Shown here: positions 35,908 through 45,271 of the stretch, piece after piece
How positions within the stretch are numbered: position 1 is the first letter of the stretch
Layout of the letters: each line of letters opens with the position of its first letter
Assembly (NCBI GenBank): GCA_016869075.1
Contig: VGEY01000005.1
Location: 17,616-81,615 of the forward strand
Source of the DNA: Alphaproteobacteria bacterium
GTDB lineage: Bacteria > Pseudomonadota > Alphaproteobacteria > Paracaedibacterales > VGCI01
Direction of reading: 5' to 3'
Length of the DNA: 64,000 nucleotides
Translations under genes and position numbers: made by a program
Notes under the pieces: model-generated
The model's input: only the letters and a program-made list of their open reading frames with translations
What the model was told of the DNA's origin: nothing
Database searches by the model: none

Positions 35908-36667
35908 CAAACGTATTATTCCTGTATTATTACTTAAAAATAAGGGGTTTTATAAAACCACAAGGTTTCGAAACCCGTCTTATATAGGAGATCCTTTAAA
36001 TACCATCCGCATATTTAATGAAAAAGAAGCAGATGAACTTATTATTCTTGATATAGGCGCGTATCAAGCACATGGACCAAATTTTGATGTTTTGAAAGAA
36101 ATTGCAAGAGAAAGCTTTTCACCAATGGCCTATGGGGGAGGTATAACTTCATTAGAAGATGCAAAAAAAATATTTTCCATTGGCTTTGAAAAAATTGTCT
36201 TAAATACCTTACTTCACACTACTCCCAGTGTTGTTGAAGAAATTGTAAAGTTATTCGGATCCCAAGCCGTTGTTGGTTGCATAGAAATCAAAAGAAATTT
36301 TTTACGTCAACCTCAAATTTATACGTGCAATGGAACCCAAAAATTAAAAGATAACATACAAGAACATATTAAAAAAATTATGCATCTTGGTTTAGGAGAA
36401 ATTTTTGTAAATAACATTGATCGTGAAGGTACGCGCAAAGGATATGATATAGGATTAATGAAAGAAATTGCCACCGTCTCCACCATTCCTGTTGTTGCCT
36501 GTGGTGGGGCTTACTCGTTACAGTGTATAGAAGAAATCTTCTCAAAAACGAAAGTGTCAGCAGCAGCTGCAAGCAGCCTTTTTATCTACCATGGGATACA
36601 TAAGGCTGTACTCATAACTTACCCTACCTTTGAGGAAAGTGAAAGAATTAAAAATGGCAAACGCTAG
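35900..36667 (+). CDS. hisF: HisF2-type ammonia-channelling barrel, histidine catalytic residues lost
   Basis: A 255-residue (beta-alpha)8 barrel clearly related to HisF (RIIPVLLLKN, YGGGITSLEDA, GSQAVVGCIEIKR, NIDREGTRKGYD). The two acids essential for imidazole glycerol phosphate synthesis are changed: position 11 is Leu instead of Asp and position 129 is Glu where HisF has Asp130. The same pattern around position 11 (VLLLKN) is typical of WbpG-associated HisF2 proteins, which keep the ammonia tunnel but work with WbpG. The last 14 bp overlap wbpG. Confidence 0.9.
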   Translation: MINKRIIPVLLLKNKGFYKTTRFRNPSYIGDPLNTIRIFNEKEADELIILDIGAYQAHGPNFDVLKEIARESFSPMAYGGGITSLEDAKKIFSIGFEKIVLNTLLHTTPSVVEEIVKLFGSQAVVGCIEIKRNFLRQPQIYTCNGTQKLKDNIQEHIKKIMHLGLGEIFVNNIDREGTRKGYDIGLMKEIATVSTIPVVACGGAYSLQCIEEIFSKTKVSAAAASSLFIYHGIHKAVLITYPTFEESERIKNGKR

Positions 36668-37808
36668 ACCCTACCAAATATGTTCTCAATGTGTGATGGA
36701 TACCTCAGACCCTCATATAATATTTACAGAAGATGGTAAATGTAGTCACTGTTCCTCCTTTCCTCTTCATGCGAAACAGCATTGGTTTAAAGGAAATGAG
36801 GGCATAGAGAAATTAAACAGAATCATTTCTGAAATAAAGGATAAAAATAAACAAAAAAAATATGATTGTATCATAGGATTAAGCGGGGGAGCTGACAGTT
36901 CCTATCTTGCGTACTGGGCAGCAAAGCATGCAAACTTGCGCCTTCTTGCTGTCCACGTTGATGCTGGCTGGAATTCAGAAATTGCCGTAAGTAATATCAA
37001 AAAAATTGTTTCACAGCTTAACATTGACCTTATTACGCATGTAATTGATTGGGAAGAAATGGCAGATCTACAACGATCGTTTCTCAATGCTGGCGTGGCC
37101 AACCAAGATACCCCCCAAGATCATGCATTTTTTGCTGCTCTTTACCATTTTGCCAATAAAAACAATATCCAATACATCCTAAGTGGCTTCAATTTTGCTT
37201 CAGAATCCATCTTACCCAAGGGATGGGGTCATAGTGCGATGGATTTAGAGCAAATAAAGGATATTCATAAAAAATTTGGAAGAATGAAGCTTAGAACATT
37301 TCCTCTGATTAGCTTTTTTAAAAATTATATTTACTACCCCTATGTTAAGAAAATGCGTATTATCTTCCCCTTAAATTATATCACCTATATTAAATCTGAC
37401 GCTATTATGCTTTTAAATAAAGAGCTTGGATGGGAAGATTATGGTGGAAAGCACTGTGAATCGCGCTTTACCAAATTTTTTCAATCTTACTTTTTACCTA
37501 CGCGCTTTGGCTTCGATAAACGTCGAGCTCATTTATCAAGTTTAGTTCTTTCGGGTCAAATTGATCGTCATAAAGCATTGAAAATATTAGAAAAACCCCC
37601 GTTTGAAGAAGACAAAATACACTTAGATAAGGAATTTGTTTGTCGAAAGCTCTCCGTAAGCATGGAAGAATTTAATGAATTTCTTAACATGCCTAAAAGA
37701 GATTTCACCTATTATAAAAATAATTCAAATAAAATGTGGCTTTTAAATTTGGTGAGATATGTTCTTTCATTACCGGGCACAGCTTATAAGAGATTTTTTT
37801 CATCATGA
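36654..37808 (+). CDS. wbpG: WbpG-like N-acetyl sugar amidotransferase
   Basis: A 384-residue PP-loop enzyme. The start at 36654 gives the family N-terminus (YQICSQCVMDTSDPHIIF) with two CxxC pairs (CSQC and CSHC), followed by the ATP PP-loop IIGLSGGADSSYLAYWAA. In P. aeruginosa and in Legionella/Campylobacter relatives (PseA/LegG-type) it adenylates the N-acetyl carbonyl and, with ammonia from HisH2/HisF2, makes an acetamidino group. The neighbouring WbpB/D/E/I genes identify the likely substrate as UDP-ManNAc(3NAc)A. It overlaps the next glycosyltransferase by 4 bp (ATGA). Confidence 0.92.
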   Translation: MANARPYQICSQCVMDTSDPHIIFTEDGKCSHCSSFPLHAKQHWFKGNEGIEKLNRIISEIKDKNKQKKYDCIIGLSGGADSSYLAYWAAKHANLRLLAVHVDAGWNSEIAVSNIKKIVSQLNIDLITHVIDWEEMADLQRSFLNAGVANQDTPQDHAFFAALYHFANKNNIQYILSGFNFASESILPKGWGHSAMDLEQIKDIHKKFGRMKLRTFPLISFFKNYIYYPYVKKMRIIFPLNYITYIKSDAIMLLNKELGWEDYGGKHCESRFTKFFQSYFLPTRFGFDKRRAHLSSLVLSGQIDRHKALKILEKPPFEEDKIHLDKEFVCRKLSVSMEEFNEFLNMPKRDFTYYKNNSNKMWLLNLVRYVLSLPGTAYKRFFSS

Positions 37809-39028
37809 AAAAAGTTGCATTGTCTTTAACCCCTGTCAGCCTTGAAAAAGATAGTAGAACTTTAAAATTAGCTGCTAGTTTTGCAAGAAAAGGGTATCGC
37901 TCAATTGTAATTGAACATATACCTTCTCAAAAAAACTTTGGTGAATATGGAATAGAAGTATTTAAAGCCAATGAAAGTCCAACACTTTCTCTTACTGTGG
38001 AGGAAAGACCTTCCAATAATTTTGTTAGGAAAATTGCAAAACTAATCTGGCATGGAATGCGCTATATTAGATTAGGTTTTGTAAATGATTTCATTTCTTT
38101 TATAAGCTACAAAAAGATTTATAAGGAAAAATACTCATTGAACCCTCACTTAATTCCATCAGCAGATGTTTATATCTTTCATTCATATGAATACCTCGAC
38201 TTTGCTTTATCATTACCAAAAGAGTCTCTCATAATTTATGATGCTCATGATTTCTACCAAGAAATAAATCCAGGATCTGGGCATTCATCTCTTGTAAGAA
38301 AATGGCTCCTACCTTATCAAAAGAAGCGAGAAAAATCTTTAATTAGTAGAGCTGATATTTTTCTAACAGTTAGTGATGGCCTTTCACATAAGTACAGAAA
38401 AACTTTTTCAAAGACTCCAACCGTCATACGGAACACCCATGATACAAGAATTGATACCAATTTACAAAAGGGTATACGTACTATTTTAAACCTAACGAAC
38501 GATGATATTATTGTCTGTGCGGTCGGCAATAATAAAGTAGGAATGGCTTTAGATTCAACAATAAAAGCCTTCAGTTTACTTCCGCCGCATTATCATTTGG
38601 TGTTTCTAGGGAAAGGCTATGAAAAGCTTAATACCGAGGATACTCGTATTCATTTCCTTCCTGCCATACCAGCCAACGAAGTTGTACCCTTTATTAAAGA
38701 AGCTAATCTTGGGATTCTTCTTTATTTTGATCTTACAGAAAATTATAAATATGCTTTACCGAACGGTTTTTTTCAAATGCTTGCCGCAGGACTCCCCCTC
38801 ATTTTTCCACAGCAGCTACAAGAAGTTTGCGCATTACATAATAGCTTTTCATTTGGAGTTCAAACGAACATTGGTGACATAAATTCTATATTTAAAGCAC
38901 TAAACGAAGTGTCAGATAACAGGACATTTTATAAAAAAAATGTAAATAAATTTAACGAAGAAATCAATTGGGCTCATGAAGAAAATAAGGTATTTTCTTT
39001 GATTAATGACTTGGATAAGTTAAATTAA
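37805..39028 (+). CDS. Glycosyltransferase family 4-like
   Basis: A 407-residue GT-B protein. The N-terminal domain contains the acceptor-side pattern DSRTLKLAASFARKGYRSIVIEH and YDAHDFYQE, which is frequent in family 4 transferases. The C-terminal domain has HLVFLGKGYEKL and LPNGFFQMLAAGLPLIFP, corresponding to the nucleotide-sugar site. No membrane segment is evident. Donor and acceptor are unknown. It is coupled to wbpG by an ATGA overlap, so the sugar it adds may be the acetamidino sugar made by the upstream genes. Confidence 0.8.
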   Translation: MKKVALSLTPVSLEKDSRTLKLAASFARKGYRSIVIEHIPSQKNFGEYGIEVFKANESPTLSLTVEERPSNNFVRKIAKLIWHGMRYIRLGFVNDFISFISYKKIYKEKYSLNPHLIPSADVYIFHSYEYLDFALSLPKESLIIYDAHDFYQEINPGSGHSSLVRKWLLPYQKKREKSLISRADIFLTVSDGLSHKYRKTFSKTPTVIRNTHDTRIDTNLQKGIRTILNLTNDDIIVCAVGNNKVGMALDSTIKAFSLLPPHYHLVFLGKGYEKLNTEDTRIHFLPAIPANEVVPFIKEANLGILLYFDLTENYKYALPNGFFQMLAAGLPLIFPQQLQEVCALHNSFSFGVQTNIGDINSIFKALNEVSDNRTFYKKNVNKFNEEINWAHEENKVFSLINDLDKLN

Positions 39029-39084
39029 TTATAGTCCTGAACGTTTAAAAATTTTATTTTTCTCAGGTAAAAAAAGAAACGAAA

Positions 39085-40989
39085 ATGTGTTCTATTTTTG
39101 GATATAAAGCTCTTAATCAAGGTACCCCTTTGCCCCCTCAGTTAGAGAAGTTATCCGACTTACTCTCTCACCGAGGACCAGATGATAGGGGGTCTTATAC
39201 AAATCATAAGGATCTTTATCTGGCGCATAACCGTTTGAGTATTATTGGATTAGAAGAATCCTCCCATCAACCCATGCAGGGACGAGAAGGTACTTTTATT
39301 GTCTTTAATGGTGAGATTTATAACTATAAGGATTTAAAGCTCAATGAACTGAGAGATTTTTCCTTTAAGTCAAATTCTGATACTGAGGTGATTCTTGCTC
39401 TTTATGAAAAATATGGAGTTGACTGCATTCATCATTTAAGAGGAATGTTTGCTTTTGCCATTTGGGATGAAAGAAATAGGCGCTTATTTTGCGCAAGAGA
39501 CCGCTTTGGGATAAAGCCATTATATTATATTAAAACAAAAGATGCATTTGCTTTTGCTTCTGAGATGAAAGCATTGGTACCACTTATTGATAAACTAAGC
39601 ACCAATAATAATGCTCTTTTAGAATACCTTACGTTCCAATATACGTTGGGTAGTGAAACTTTATTTGAAGGTATACATCAATTGATGCCAGGTCACTTGT
39701 TGATTCTAGAAAATAGCAGTGTGACCCTTCGTAAATATTGGGACGTTTCTTACCAAATTGATTTTCAGAACAGCCCGAAGTATTTTGAAGAAAAATTGCT
39801 TGCTCTCCTTCAAGACTCCGTTCGATATCATCAAGTAAGTGACGTTCCTGTGGGAAGTTACTTAAGCGGTGGTTTAGATTCAACACTCATATCAATAATG
39901 GCTTTTGAGACAAATAACGAATTTTATGGGTCATTCCACGGTAATTTTACCAATCACCCATCTTATAATGAAAGTTCTTATGCTCAGGAAGCAGCTAACA
40001 AGATGGGCAAAGATTTATATATTGCAAACATAAGTGCACAGGATTTTACTGATAATATTTCGAAAGTTATTTATCATTTAGATATTCCTGTCGCTGGACC
40101 AGGCTCTTTCCCCCAATATATGGTCTCAAAACTTGCATCTCAACATGTGAAAGTTGTCCTTGGAGGGCAAGGAGGCGATGAAATTTTTGGAGGGTATGCG
40201 CGTTACATAATTGCCTACTTTGAACAATGCATTAAAGCATCCATTGAAGGGACTTATAAAACTGGCAACTTTGTGGTAACGCCTGAATCTATCATTCCCA
40301 ACTTAACTTTACTGCAGGAATATAAACCACTTATAAAGGAATTTTGGCGAGAAGGTTTGTTCGGGCCTCTTGATGAAAGATATTTTCGGCTTATTGATCG
40401 CTCTGTTGATATTCAAGATGAAATTGACTGGAATCAATTTAGTAAAGAAGATCTTCTTGAGAGATTTAAGAATATTTTTAATAATAAGGATAATGTGTCT
40501 AAGGAGGCTTATTTCGATAAAATGACACATTTTGATTTTAAATGCCTTCTGCCAGCCCTTCTTCATGTTGAGGACCGTATGAGTATGGCTCATGGTTTAG
40601 AGTCTCGCGTTCCTTTTTTGGATCATCCGCTCGTGGAGTTCGCAGCCACTATACCTGCTGATATAAAATTTCCTGATGGTCGCATGAAAGCTCTTTTGAA
40701 AAAAGTTTTTAAAGACAAGATGCCAGAAAAAGTGCTAGAAAGACGAGATAAAATGGGCTTTCCCGTTCCTTTAAAGGAATGGTTTTCTGGCCCATTAAAA
40801 GAGTTTGTACATGATTTATTTTCAACGCAAGTTGCAAAAACACGGGGCTTTTATGACCCTCAAAAAGTAATATTAAATTTAGATCAATCTTCCCAATTCT
40901 CAAGGAAAGTGTGGGGTTTGTTAAGCCTAGAAATATGGTATCGTGAATTTCATGATAAGCATCATGAATTTTGTGCACTTATAAATTAA
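39085..40989 (+). CDS. asnB: AsnB-like glutamine-dependent amidotransferase (second copy)
   Basis: A 634-residue class II amidotransferase with nucleophile Cys2 (MCSIFGYKA), [22 protein letters not shown] and the synthetase PP-loop YLSGGLDST, then [15 protein letters not shown]. It is only distantly similar to the first copy in the locus, so it is not a recent duplicate. The two probably amidate different uronic acids in the repeat unit, or one makes asparagine. The three following genes are the WbmH-like and WbmG/F-like epimerases and WbpI; an AsnB-like protein beside such SDRs is also found in Bordetella O-antigen loci. Confidence 0.85.
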   Translation: MCSIFGYKALNQGTPLPPQLEKLSDLLSHRGPDDRGSYTNHKDLYLAHNRLSIIGLEESSHQPMQGREGTFIVFNGEIYNYKDLKLNELRDFSFKSNSDTEVILALYEKYGVDCIHHLRGMFAFAIWDERNRRLFCARDRFGIKPLYYIKTKDAFAFASEMKALVPLIDKLSTNNNALLEYLTFQYTLGSETLFEGIHQLMPGHLLILENSSVTLRKYWDVSYQIDFQNSPKYFEEKLLALLQDSVRYHQVSDVPVGSYLSGGLDSTLISIMAFETNNEFYGSFHGNFTNHPSYNESSYAQEAANKMGKDLYIANISAQDFTDNISKVIYHLDIPVAGPGSFPQYMVSKLASQHVKVVLGGQGGDEIFGGYARYIIAYFEQCIKASIEGTYKTGNFVVTPESIIPNLTLLQEYKPLIKEFWREGLFGPLDERYFRLIDRSVDIQDEIDWNQFSKEDLLERFKNIFNNKDNVSKEAYFDKMTHFDFKCLLPALLHVEDRMSMAHGLESRVPFLDHPLVEFAATIPADIKFPDGRMKALLKKVFKDKMPEKVLERRDKMGFPVPLKEWFSGPLKEFVHDLFSTQVAKTRGFYDPQKVILNLDQSSQFSRKVWGLLSLEIWYREFHDKHHEFCALIN

Positions 40990-41009
40990 TTAATATAAGG
41001 AGAAAATGA

Positions 41010-41939
41010 ATGAAAATTTTAATTACGGGTGGGGCTGGTTTTATTGGTTCCCATATAGCAGATCGTCTGCTTGCACGTGGAGATGAAGTTCTTGTGATTG
41101 ATAACTTTGCCACAGGAAGAAGAGATAATTTGAAACCGCATGCAAAATTAAAGTTGGTTGAAGATTCAATTTGCAATGAAAAACTTATGAACAGCTTAAT
41201 GCAAGAATTTAAACCTGATCTTGTTGTGCATGCTGCCGCCTCATATAAAGACCCAAATAACTGGGTTGAAGATTCACTTACAAATGTTCTGGGCACAGCT
41301 ATTATTTGCCAAGCCATGCAAAAAGCAAATATAAAGAGAATTATTTATTTCCAAACAGCGCTCTGCTATGGTTTAAAGCCTTTAGAACAGCCCATTACCT
41401 TAAATCACCCTATCCTTCCGGGTGGATCAAGCTACTCCATTAGCAAGACTGCAGCAGAAGAATATGTACACCTTTCAGGGTTAGATTATGTTACTTTCAG
41501 GCTCGCAAATGCTTATGGTCCAAGAAATATAAGTGGCCCCTTACCTACATTTTTTAAGCGCCTTACAACCAATCAAAAATGCTTCGTTATGGATACGCGT
41601 CGTGACTTTGTTTATATTAATGACATGGTAGATTGTATATTTTACGCAATTGATGGTAAAGGAAATGGAACATATCACATTTCAACTGGATCAGATGTTT
41701 CAATTAAAGAGCTTTTTGATGCAACAACATCTGCGCTTGAAATGAATATCGCCGTTGAAGTTAAAGCACGCCAACCTGACGACGTTTATTCAATTTTGTT
41801 AGATCCCTCACGCACAAGCAATGAATTTGGCTGGAAAGCAAAGGTCCCCCTAATAGATGGAGTTAAGCAAACCATAAAATATTATCAAGAATATGGTATC
41901 GAAGAAACTTTCACGCATTTAAAAGAAGTCAAAACATGA
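41010..41939 (+). CDS. WbmH-like NAD-dependent sugar epimerase
   Basis: A 309-residue extended SDR with [51 protein letters not shown], catalytic YSISK and [23 protein letters not shown]. These blocks match the WbmH group of Bordetella O-antigen biosynthesis as I remember it. A good ribosome site (AAGGAG) precedes the ATG. It probably epimerises a UDP-diacetamido-uronic acid, which would fit the amidotransferase just upstream, but the exact reaction is not established for the family. Confidence 0.78.
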   Translation: MKILITGGAGFIGSHIADRLLARGDEVLVIDNFATGRRDNLKPHAKLKLVEDSICNEKLMNSLMQEFKPDLVVHAAASYKDPNNWVEDSLTNVLGTAIICQAMQKANIKRIIYFQTALCYGLKPLEQPITLNHPILPGGSSYSISKTAAEEYVHLSGLDYVTFRLANAYGPRNISGPLPTFFKRLTTNQKCFVMDTRRDFVYINDMVDCIFYAIDGKGNGTYHISTGSDVSIKELFDATTSALEMNIAVEVKARQPDDVYSILLDPSRTSNEFGWKAKVPLIDGVKQTIKYYQEYGIEETFTHLKEVKT

Positions 41940-41949
41940 AAAGATTGAT

Positions 41950-43005
41950 ATGCGCCTAAAAAACAAAAAAATTCTTGTTGTTGGAGGAGCTGGATTTGTT
42001 GGAAGCAATCTATGCTCACAACTCCTTGATGAAGGTGCGTCCACAATATTGATAGTTGATAATTTGCTTTCCTCAGAAGTTGAGAATATTCCTTCTAGCG
42101 AAAGCATATCTTTTGTGCAAGGGTCAATTGCTGATGATTCTATCTTAAGAAAGATAGGAACTCAGTTTGATTATGTATTTCATTTAGCAACATATCATGG
42201 GAACCAATCCAGCATTCATAACCCCCTTGCTGACCACGAAAACAACACACTAACAACGCTCAAACTTTGTGAACATTTTAAGGACGCTACTGATTTGCAG
42301 AAGTTTGTATATGCTTCAGCAGGATGCACAGTTGCTAAAAAAACATATGAAGATGTTTCAGCTACCGATGAAGAAGCAGAAGTGTCTCTTTATCATGATA
42401 GTCCATATCAAATATCCAAGATCATTGGTGAGTTTTATGGCAATTATTATTGGATGAAGTATAAGTTGCCCTTTGTGAAGGCTCGCTTTCAAAATGTGTA
42501 TGGACCCCGAGAAATTTTAGGAGCTGGAAAGTGGCGTGGAACGCCCGCAACCGTTTGGCGCAATGTTACTCCTACTTTTATTTGGAAAGCGCTCCATGGC
42601 GAAGCTTTACCACTTGAAAATGAAGGAAAAGCAACGCGTGATTTTATTTATGTGGATGATATCGTCGAAGGACTTATTGCATGTGCTTTAGCAGGAAAGG
42701 ATGGTGAAGTTTATAATCTTGCATCAGGCTGTGAAACCAGCATTCAAGAACTTTCAAAACACATTAATAAGCTCACCGAAAATAAAACGCCTCTTGAATA
42801 TTTTGAAGCGCGATCCTGGGATAGATCTGGAAAGCGATTTGGATCAACAAAGAAGGCAAAACATCAATTAGGATTTGAAGCTACCACTCCTTTAAACATT
42901 GGGCTCCAAAAAACGATTGAATGGACTACAAATAATAAAGAATTGATTCATTCGAACATTACCAAGCATATTCAATATATTCCTGAAGTAAAAAAATATT
43001 TATGA
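41950..43005 (+). CDS. NAD-dependent UDP-sugar epimerase, WbmG/WbmF-like
   Basis: A 351-residue extended SDR with VVGGAGFVGSNLCSQLL, VFHLATYHGNQSS, YASAGCTVA, catalytic YQISK and RFQNVYGPREILGAGKW. A FIYVDDIVEGL block and a C-terminal IEWT helix complete a normal-length GalE-like protein. It lies 10 bp after the WbmH-like gene and overlaps wbpI by 4 bp. A 4-epimerase role on a UDP-N-acetylated uronic acid is a reasonable guess; a dehydratase or decarboxylase is not excluded. Confidence 0.78.
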   Translation: MRLKNKKILVVGGAGFVGSNLCSQLLDEGASTILIVDNLLSSEVENIPSSESISFVQGSIADDSILRKIGTQFDYVFHLATYHGNQSSIHNPLADHENNTLTTLKLCEHFKDATDLQKFVYASAGCTVAKKTYEDVSATDEEAEVSLYHDSPYQISKIIGEFYGNYYWMKYKLPFVKARFQNVYGPREILGAGKWRGTPATVWRNVTPTFIWKALHGEALPLENEGKATRDFIYVDDIVEGLIACALAGKDGEVYNLASGCETSIQELSKHINKLTENKTPLEYFEARSWDRSGKRFGSTKKAKHQLGFEATTPLNIGLQKTIEWTTNNKELIHSNITKHIQYIPEVKKYL

Positions 43006-44057
43006 TAAAACGCATTGTCACTGTCGTCGGCGCGAGACCTCAATTCATCAAAGCTGCAGCCTTATCTAGAATGCTAAAAGACTCCTCCGCCTTTGAAGAA
43101 GTTCTTGTTCATACAGGGCAGCACTTTGATCAAAACATGTCCGAGATATTTTTCAAAGAACTTGCACTTCCCAACCCAAAGTATACTCTAAATATTCATG
43201 GTGGACCTCATGGCCAAATGACTGGCCGTATGTTGGAAGCTATAGAAAATACTATAGTTCAGGAAAAACCTGACGGAGTTCTTGTGTATGGGGATACCAA
43301 TTCAACTCTAGCAGGTGCTTTAGCTGCCTCAAAACTCCTTATTCCTACAATCCATGTGGAAGCTGGCCTCAGATCTTATAATAAAAAGATGCCAGAAGAG
43401 ATAAACCGTATCATGGCTGATCAAGTTAGTACTCTTTTATTTTGTCCCACAAAAGTTTCTGTAGAAAATTTGAAGAAGGAAGGGATAGAAAAAGGGGTCC
43501 ATCTTGTCGGTGATATTATGTATGATGCAACTTTGTATGCTCTTAACCATATAAAAGAAGACGATGAATTACATAAAAAATTTAATTACTTGCCGTCTCA
43601 ATTTGCTTTGATGACAATACATCGTGCTGAATCAACTCAATCTCTTAAGGACCTCCAAGAAATTTTAAATTTTGCAAAAAAATTTGCCAATGAAAATCAA
43701 TTAAAAGTAGTCTTCCCTGTTCATCCCCGGACACAAAAGTTGATTGTTACACTCCCTGATAAGTTAATGGAACCTTTCATCCCTGTTGATCCATTAAGTT
43801 ATTTTGAAACCCATTTTCTTTTGACAAAAGCAAAAAACGTTTTAACAGATTCTGGCGGTCTTCAGAAAGAAGCCTATTTTCATCGTGTGCCGTGTATAAC
43901 GCTTAGGAATGAAACAGAGTGGGTTGAAACCATTGAGCATGGATGGAATAGATTATGGACACAACCAACTTACCAAAACACCCCCTCTACGATTGATGAT
44001 TACGGAGATGGTCAGTCAGCACCAAAAATCCTCAAAGTACTTTCAGATGTGTTGTAA
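43002..44057 (+). CDS. wbpI: WbpI-like UDP-2,3-diacetamido-glucuronate 2-epimerase (WecB family)
   Basis: A 351-residue non-hydrolysing UDP-GlcNAc 2-epimerase family protein: VVGARPQFIKAAALSRML, VHTGQHFDQNMSEIFFKEL, YGDTNSTLAGALAA, HVEAGLRSYNKKMPEEINR and LTDSGGLQKEAYF. The GQHFDQNMS and TGRMLE blocks are closer to WbpI than to WecB as I recall them. With WbpB/D/E present, the likely substrate is UDP-GlcNAc(3NAc)A and the product UDP-ManNAc(3NAc)A, then modified by WbpG. A plain UDP-GlcNAc 2-epimerase is the alternative. Confidence 0.88.
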   Translation: MIKRIVTVVGARPQFIKAAALSRMLKDSSAFEEVLVHTGQHFDQNMSEIFFKELALPNPKYTLNIHGGPHGQMTGRMLEAIENTIVQEKPDGVLVYGDTNSTLAGALAASKLLIPTIHVEAGLRSYNKKMPEEINRIMADQVSTLLFCPTKVSVENLKKEGIEKGVHLVGDIMYDATLYALNHIKEDDELHKKFNYLPSQFALMTIHRAESTQSLKDLQEILNFAKKFANENQLKVVFPVHPRTQKLIVTLPDKLMEPFIPVDPLSYFETHFLLTKAKNVLTDSGGLQKEAYFHRVPCITLRNETEWVETIEHGWNRLWTQPTYQNTPSTIDDYGDGQSAPKILKVLSDVL

Positions 44058-45266
44058 ATGATAAAAACACTCGTTCTATATTCGTCATATACAAACCAAA
44101 TCTCATATTTTGATGACTGGGTTGATGCATTTAAAGAACACTCTTCATATGAATCCGAGTGTATTAATGTTTATGATGCTCGTATTGACTTAAGTCAAAT
44201 CCATCATCTTATTGAAAATACTGACCTGATCGTGCTTCATCATTCAATGAATGGAGACACCCTAGAATATTTAAAACCCTTTATATCCCCTTTAAAAAAT
44301 AGAAAAGGTAAGCTGGTCTCTTTTGTAGGGAATGAAATAAATTTGCCTACGATCGGTATGGTTCCTAAAATTAAGATTTTGCAAGAACTGCAAACAGATG
44401 TTATTGCCACACAACTTCTTCAGGAAGCTGGGGAATGGCTTTATTCAGATTGTAAGGACTCAAAAATTATTTCAATTCCCCATGCTCTTAATCCTAAAGC
44501 CTTTTATCCAATTAAAAATTTCGGAAGCAGAGGCATTGACATTGGCACAAGATCAGCACGTTATGGTGTTTATCTTGGAGACAATGATCGCAATGCCATT
44601 ATTCATTTCTTTCATGAAAATGCAAAAAAGTTTGAATTATCAGTTGATTTGGGTCTGGATAATTCATCACAAAAAAGATTTACACGGCCAGAGTGGGCTT
44701 CTTTTCTTAATTCGTGTAAAGCAACCCTCTCTAGTGAAGCAGGCTCTTTTTACTTAGAGAAAGATGATCGCCTTGTTAACCAAATTCAAAAATATTTGAA
44801 AAAATCATCAGAAAGATTTGTATTACCCAATGAAACAATTGCCAGAAAAATTTATCGTCAAATCCTTCCTTCTTTTGTTAGAAAAAAAATTGCTCATGCA
44901 TTAAAAAATCACATTGTTGAAGTGGGAAACTTAGATGAAGACTCTAATTTTGAAGAAATATATAAGAAGTTTTTCTCAAAGGAGCAAAAATGCCCAGCAT
45001 ACTCAAAAGCTATTTCATCAAGACATTTTGATGCCATTGGAACCCGAACTCTCCATATAATGTATCCCGGACGTTATAATGATATTTTAAAAGCCGGAGA
45101 ACATTATTTCGCATTAAAAAATGATCATTCAAATGTTGAGGAATTGATTGAAACTCTAAAAAACAGTGAGTTGGTAAACAAAACTACTGGTAGTACTTTT
45201 GACTATGTAATGTCCCACCATACCCATAAACATAGGCTTGATACACTGCTCAACGTTCTTGGATAA
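44058..45266 (+). CDS. Probable glycosyltransferase of a divergent GT-B group
   Basis: A 402-residue protein starting directly after the wbpI stop. The N-terminal half (IVLHHSMNGDTLEYL, GKLVSFVGNEINLPT) looks like a Rossmann acceptor domain. The C-terminal part (SRHFDAIGTRTLHIMYPGRYNDIL, AGEHYFALKNDHSNVEELIETLKN) matches the C-terminal segment of glycosyltransferases annotated 'glycosyl transferases group 1, C-terminal'. The middle contains a basic helical stretch that may contact membrane. The assignment rests on the C-terminus and context and is weaker than for its neighbours. Confidence 0.6.
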   Translation: MIKTLVLYSSYTNQISYFDDWVDAFKEHSSYESECINVYDARIDLSQIHHLIENTDLIVLHHSMNGDTLEYLKPFISPLKNRKGKLVSFVGNEINLPTIGMVPKIKILQELQTDVIATQLLQEAGEWLYSDCKDSKIISIPHALNPKAFYPIKNFGSRGIDIGTRSARYGVYLGDNDRNAIIHFFHENAKKFELSVDLGLDNSSQKRFTRPEWASFLNSCKATLSSEAGSFYLEKDDRLVNQIQKYLKKSSERFVLPNETIARKIYRQILPSFVRKKIAHALKNHIVEVGNLDEDSNFEEIYKKFFSKEQKCPAYSKAISSRHFDAIGTRTLHIMYPGRYNDILKAGEHYFALKNDHSNVEELIETLKNSELVNKTTGSTFDYVMSHHTHKHRLDTLLNVLG

Positions 45267-45271
45267 CCTGC

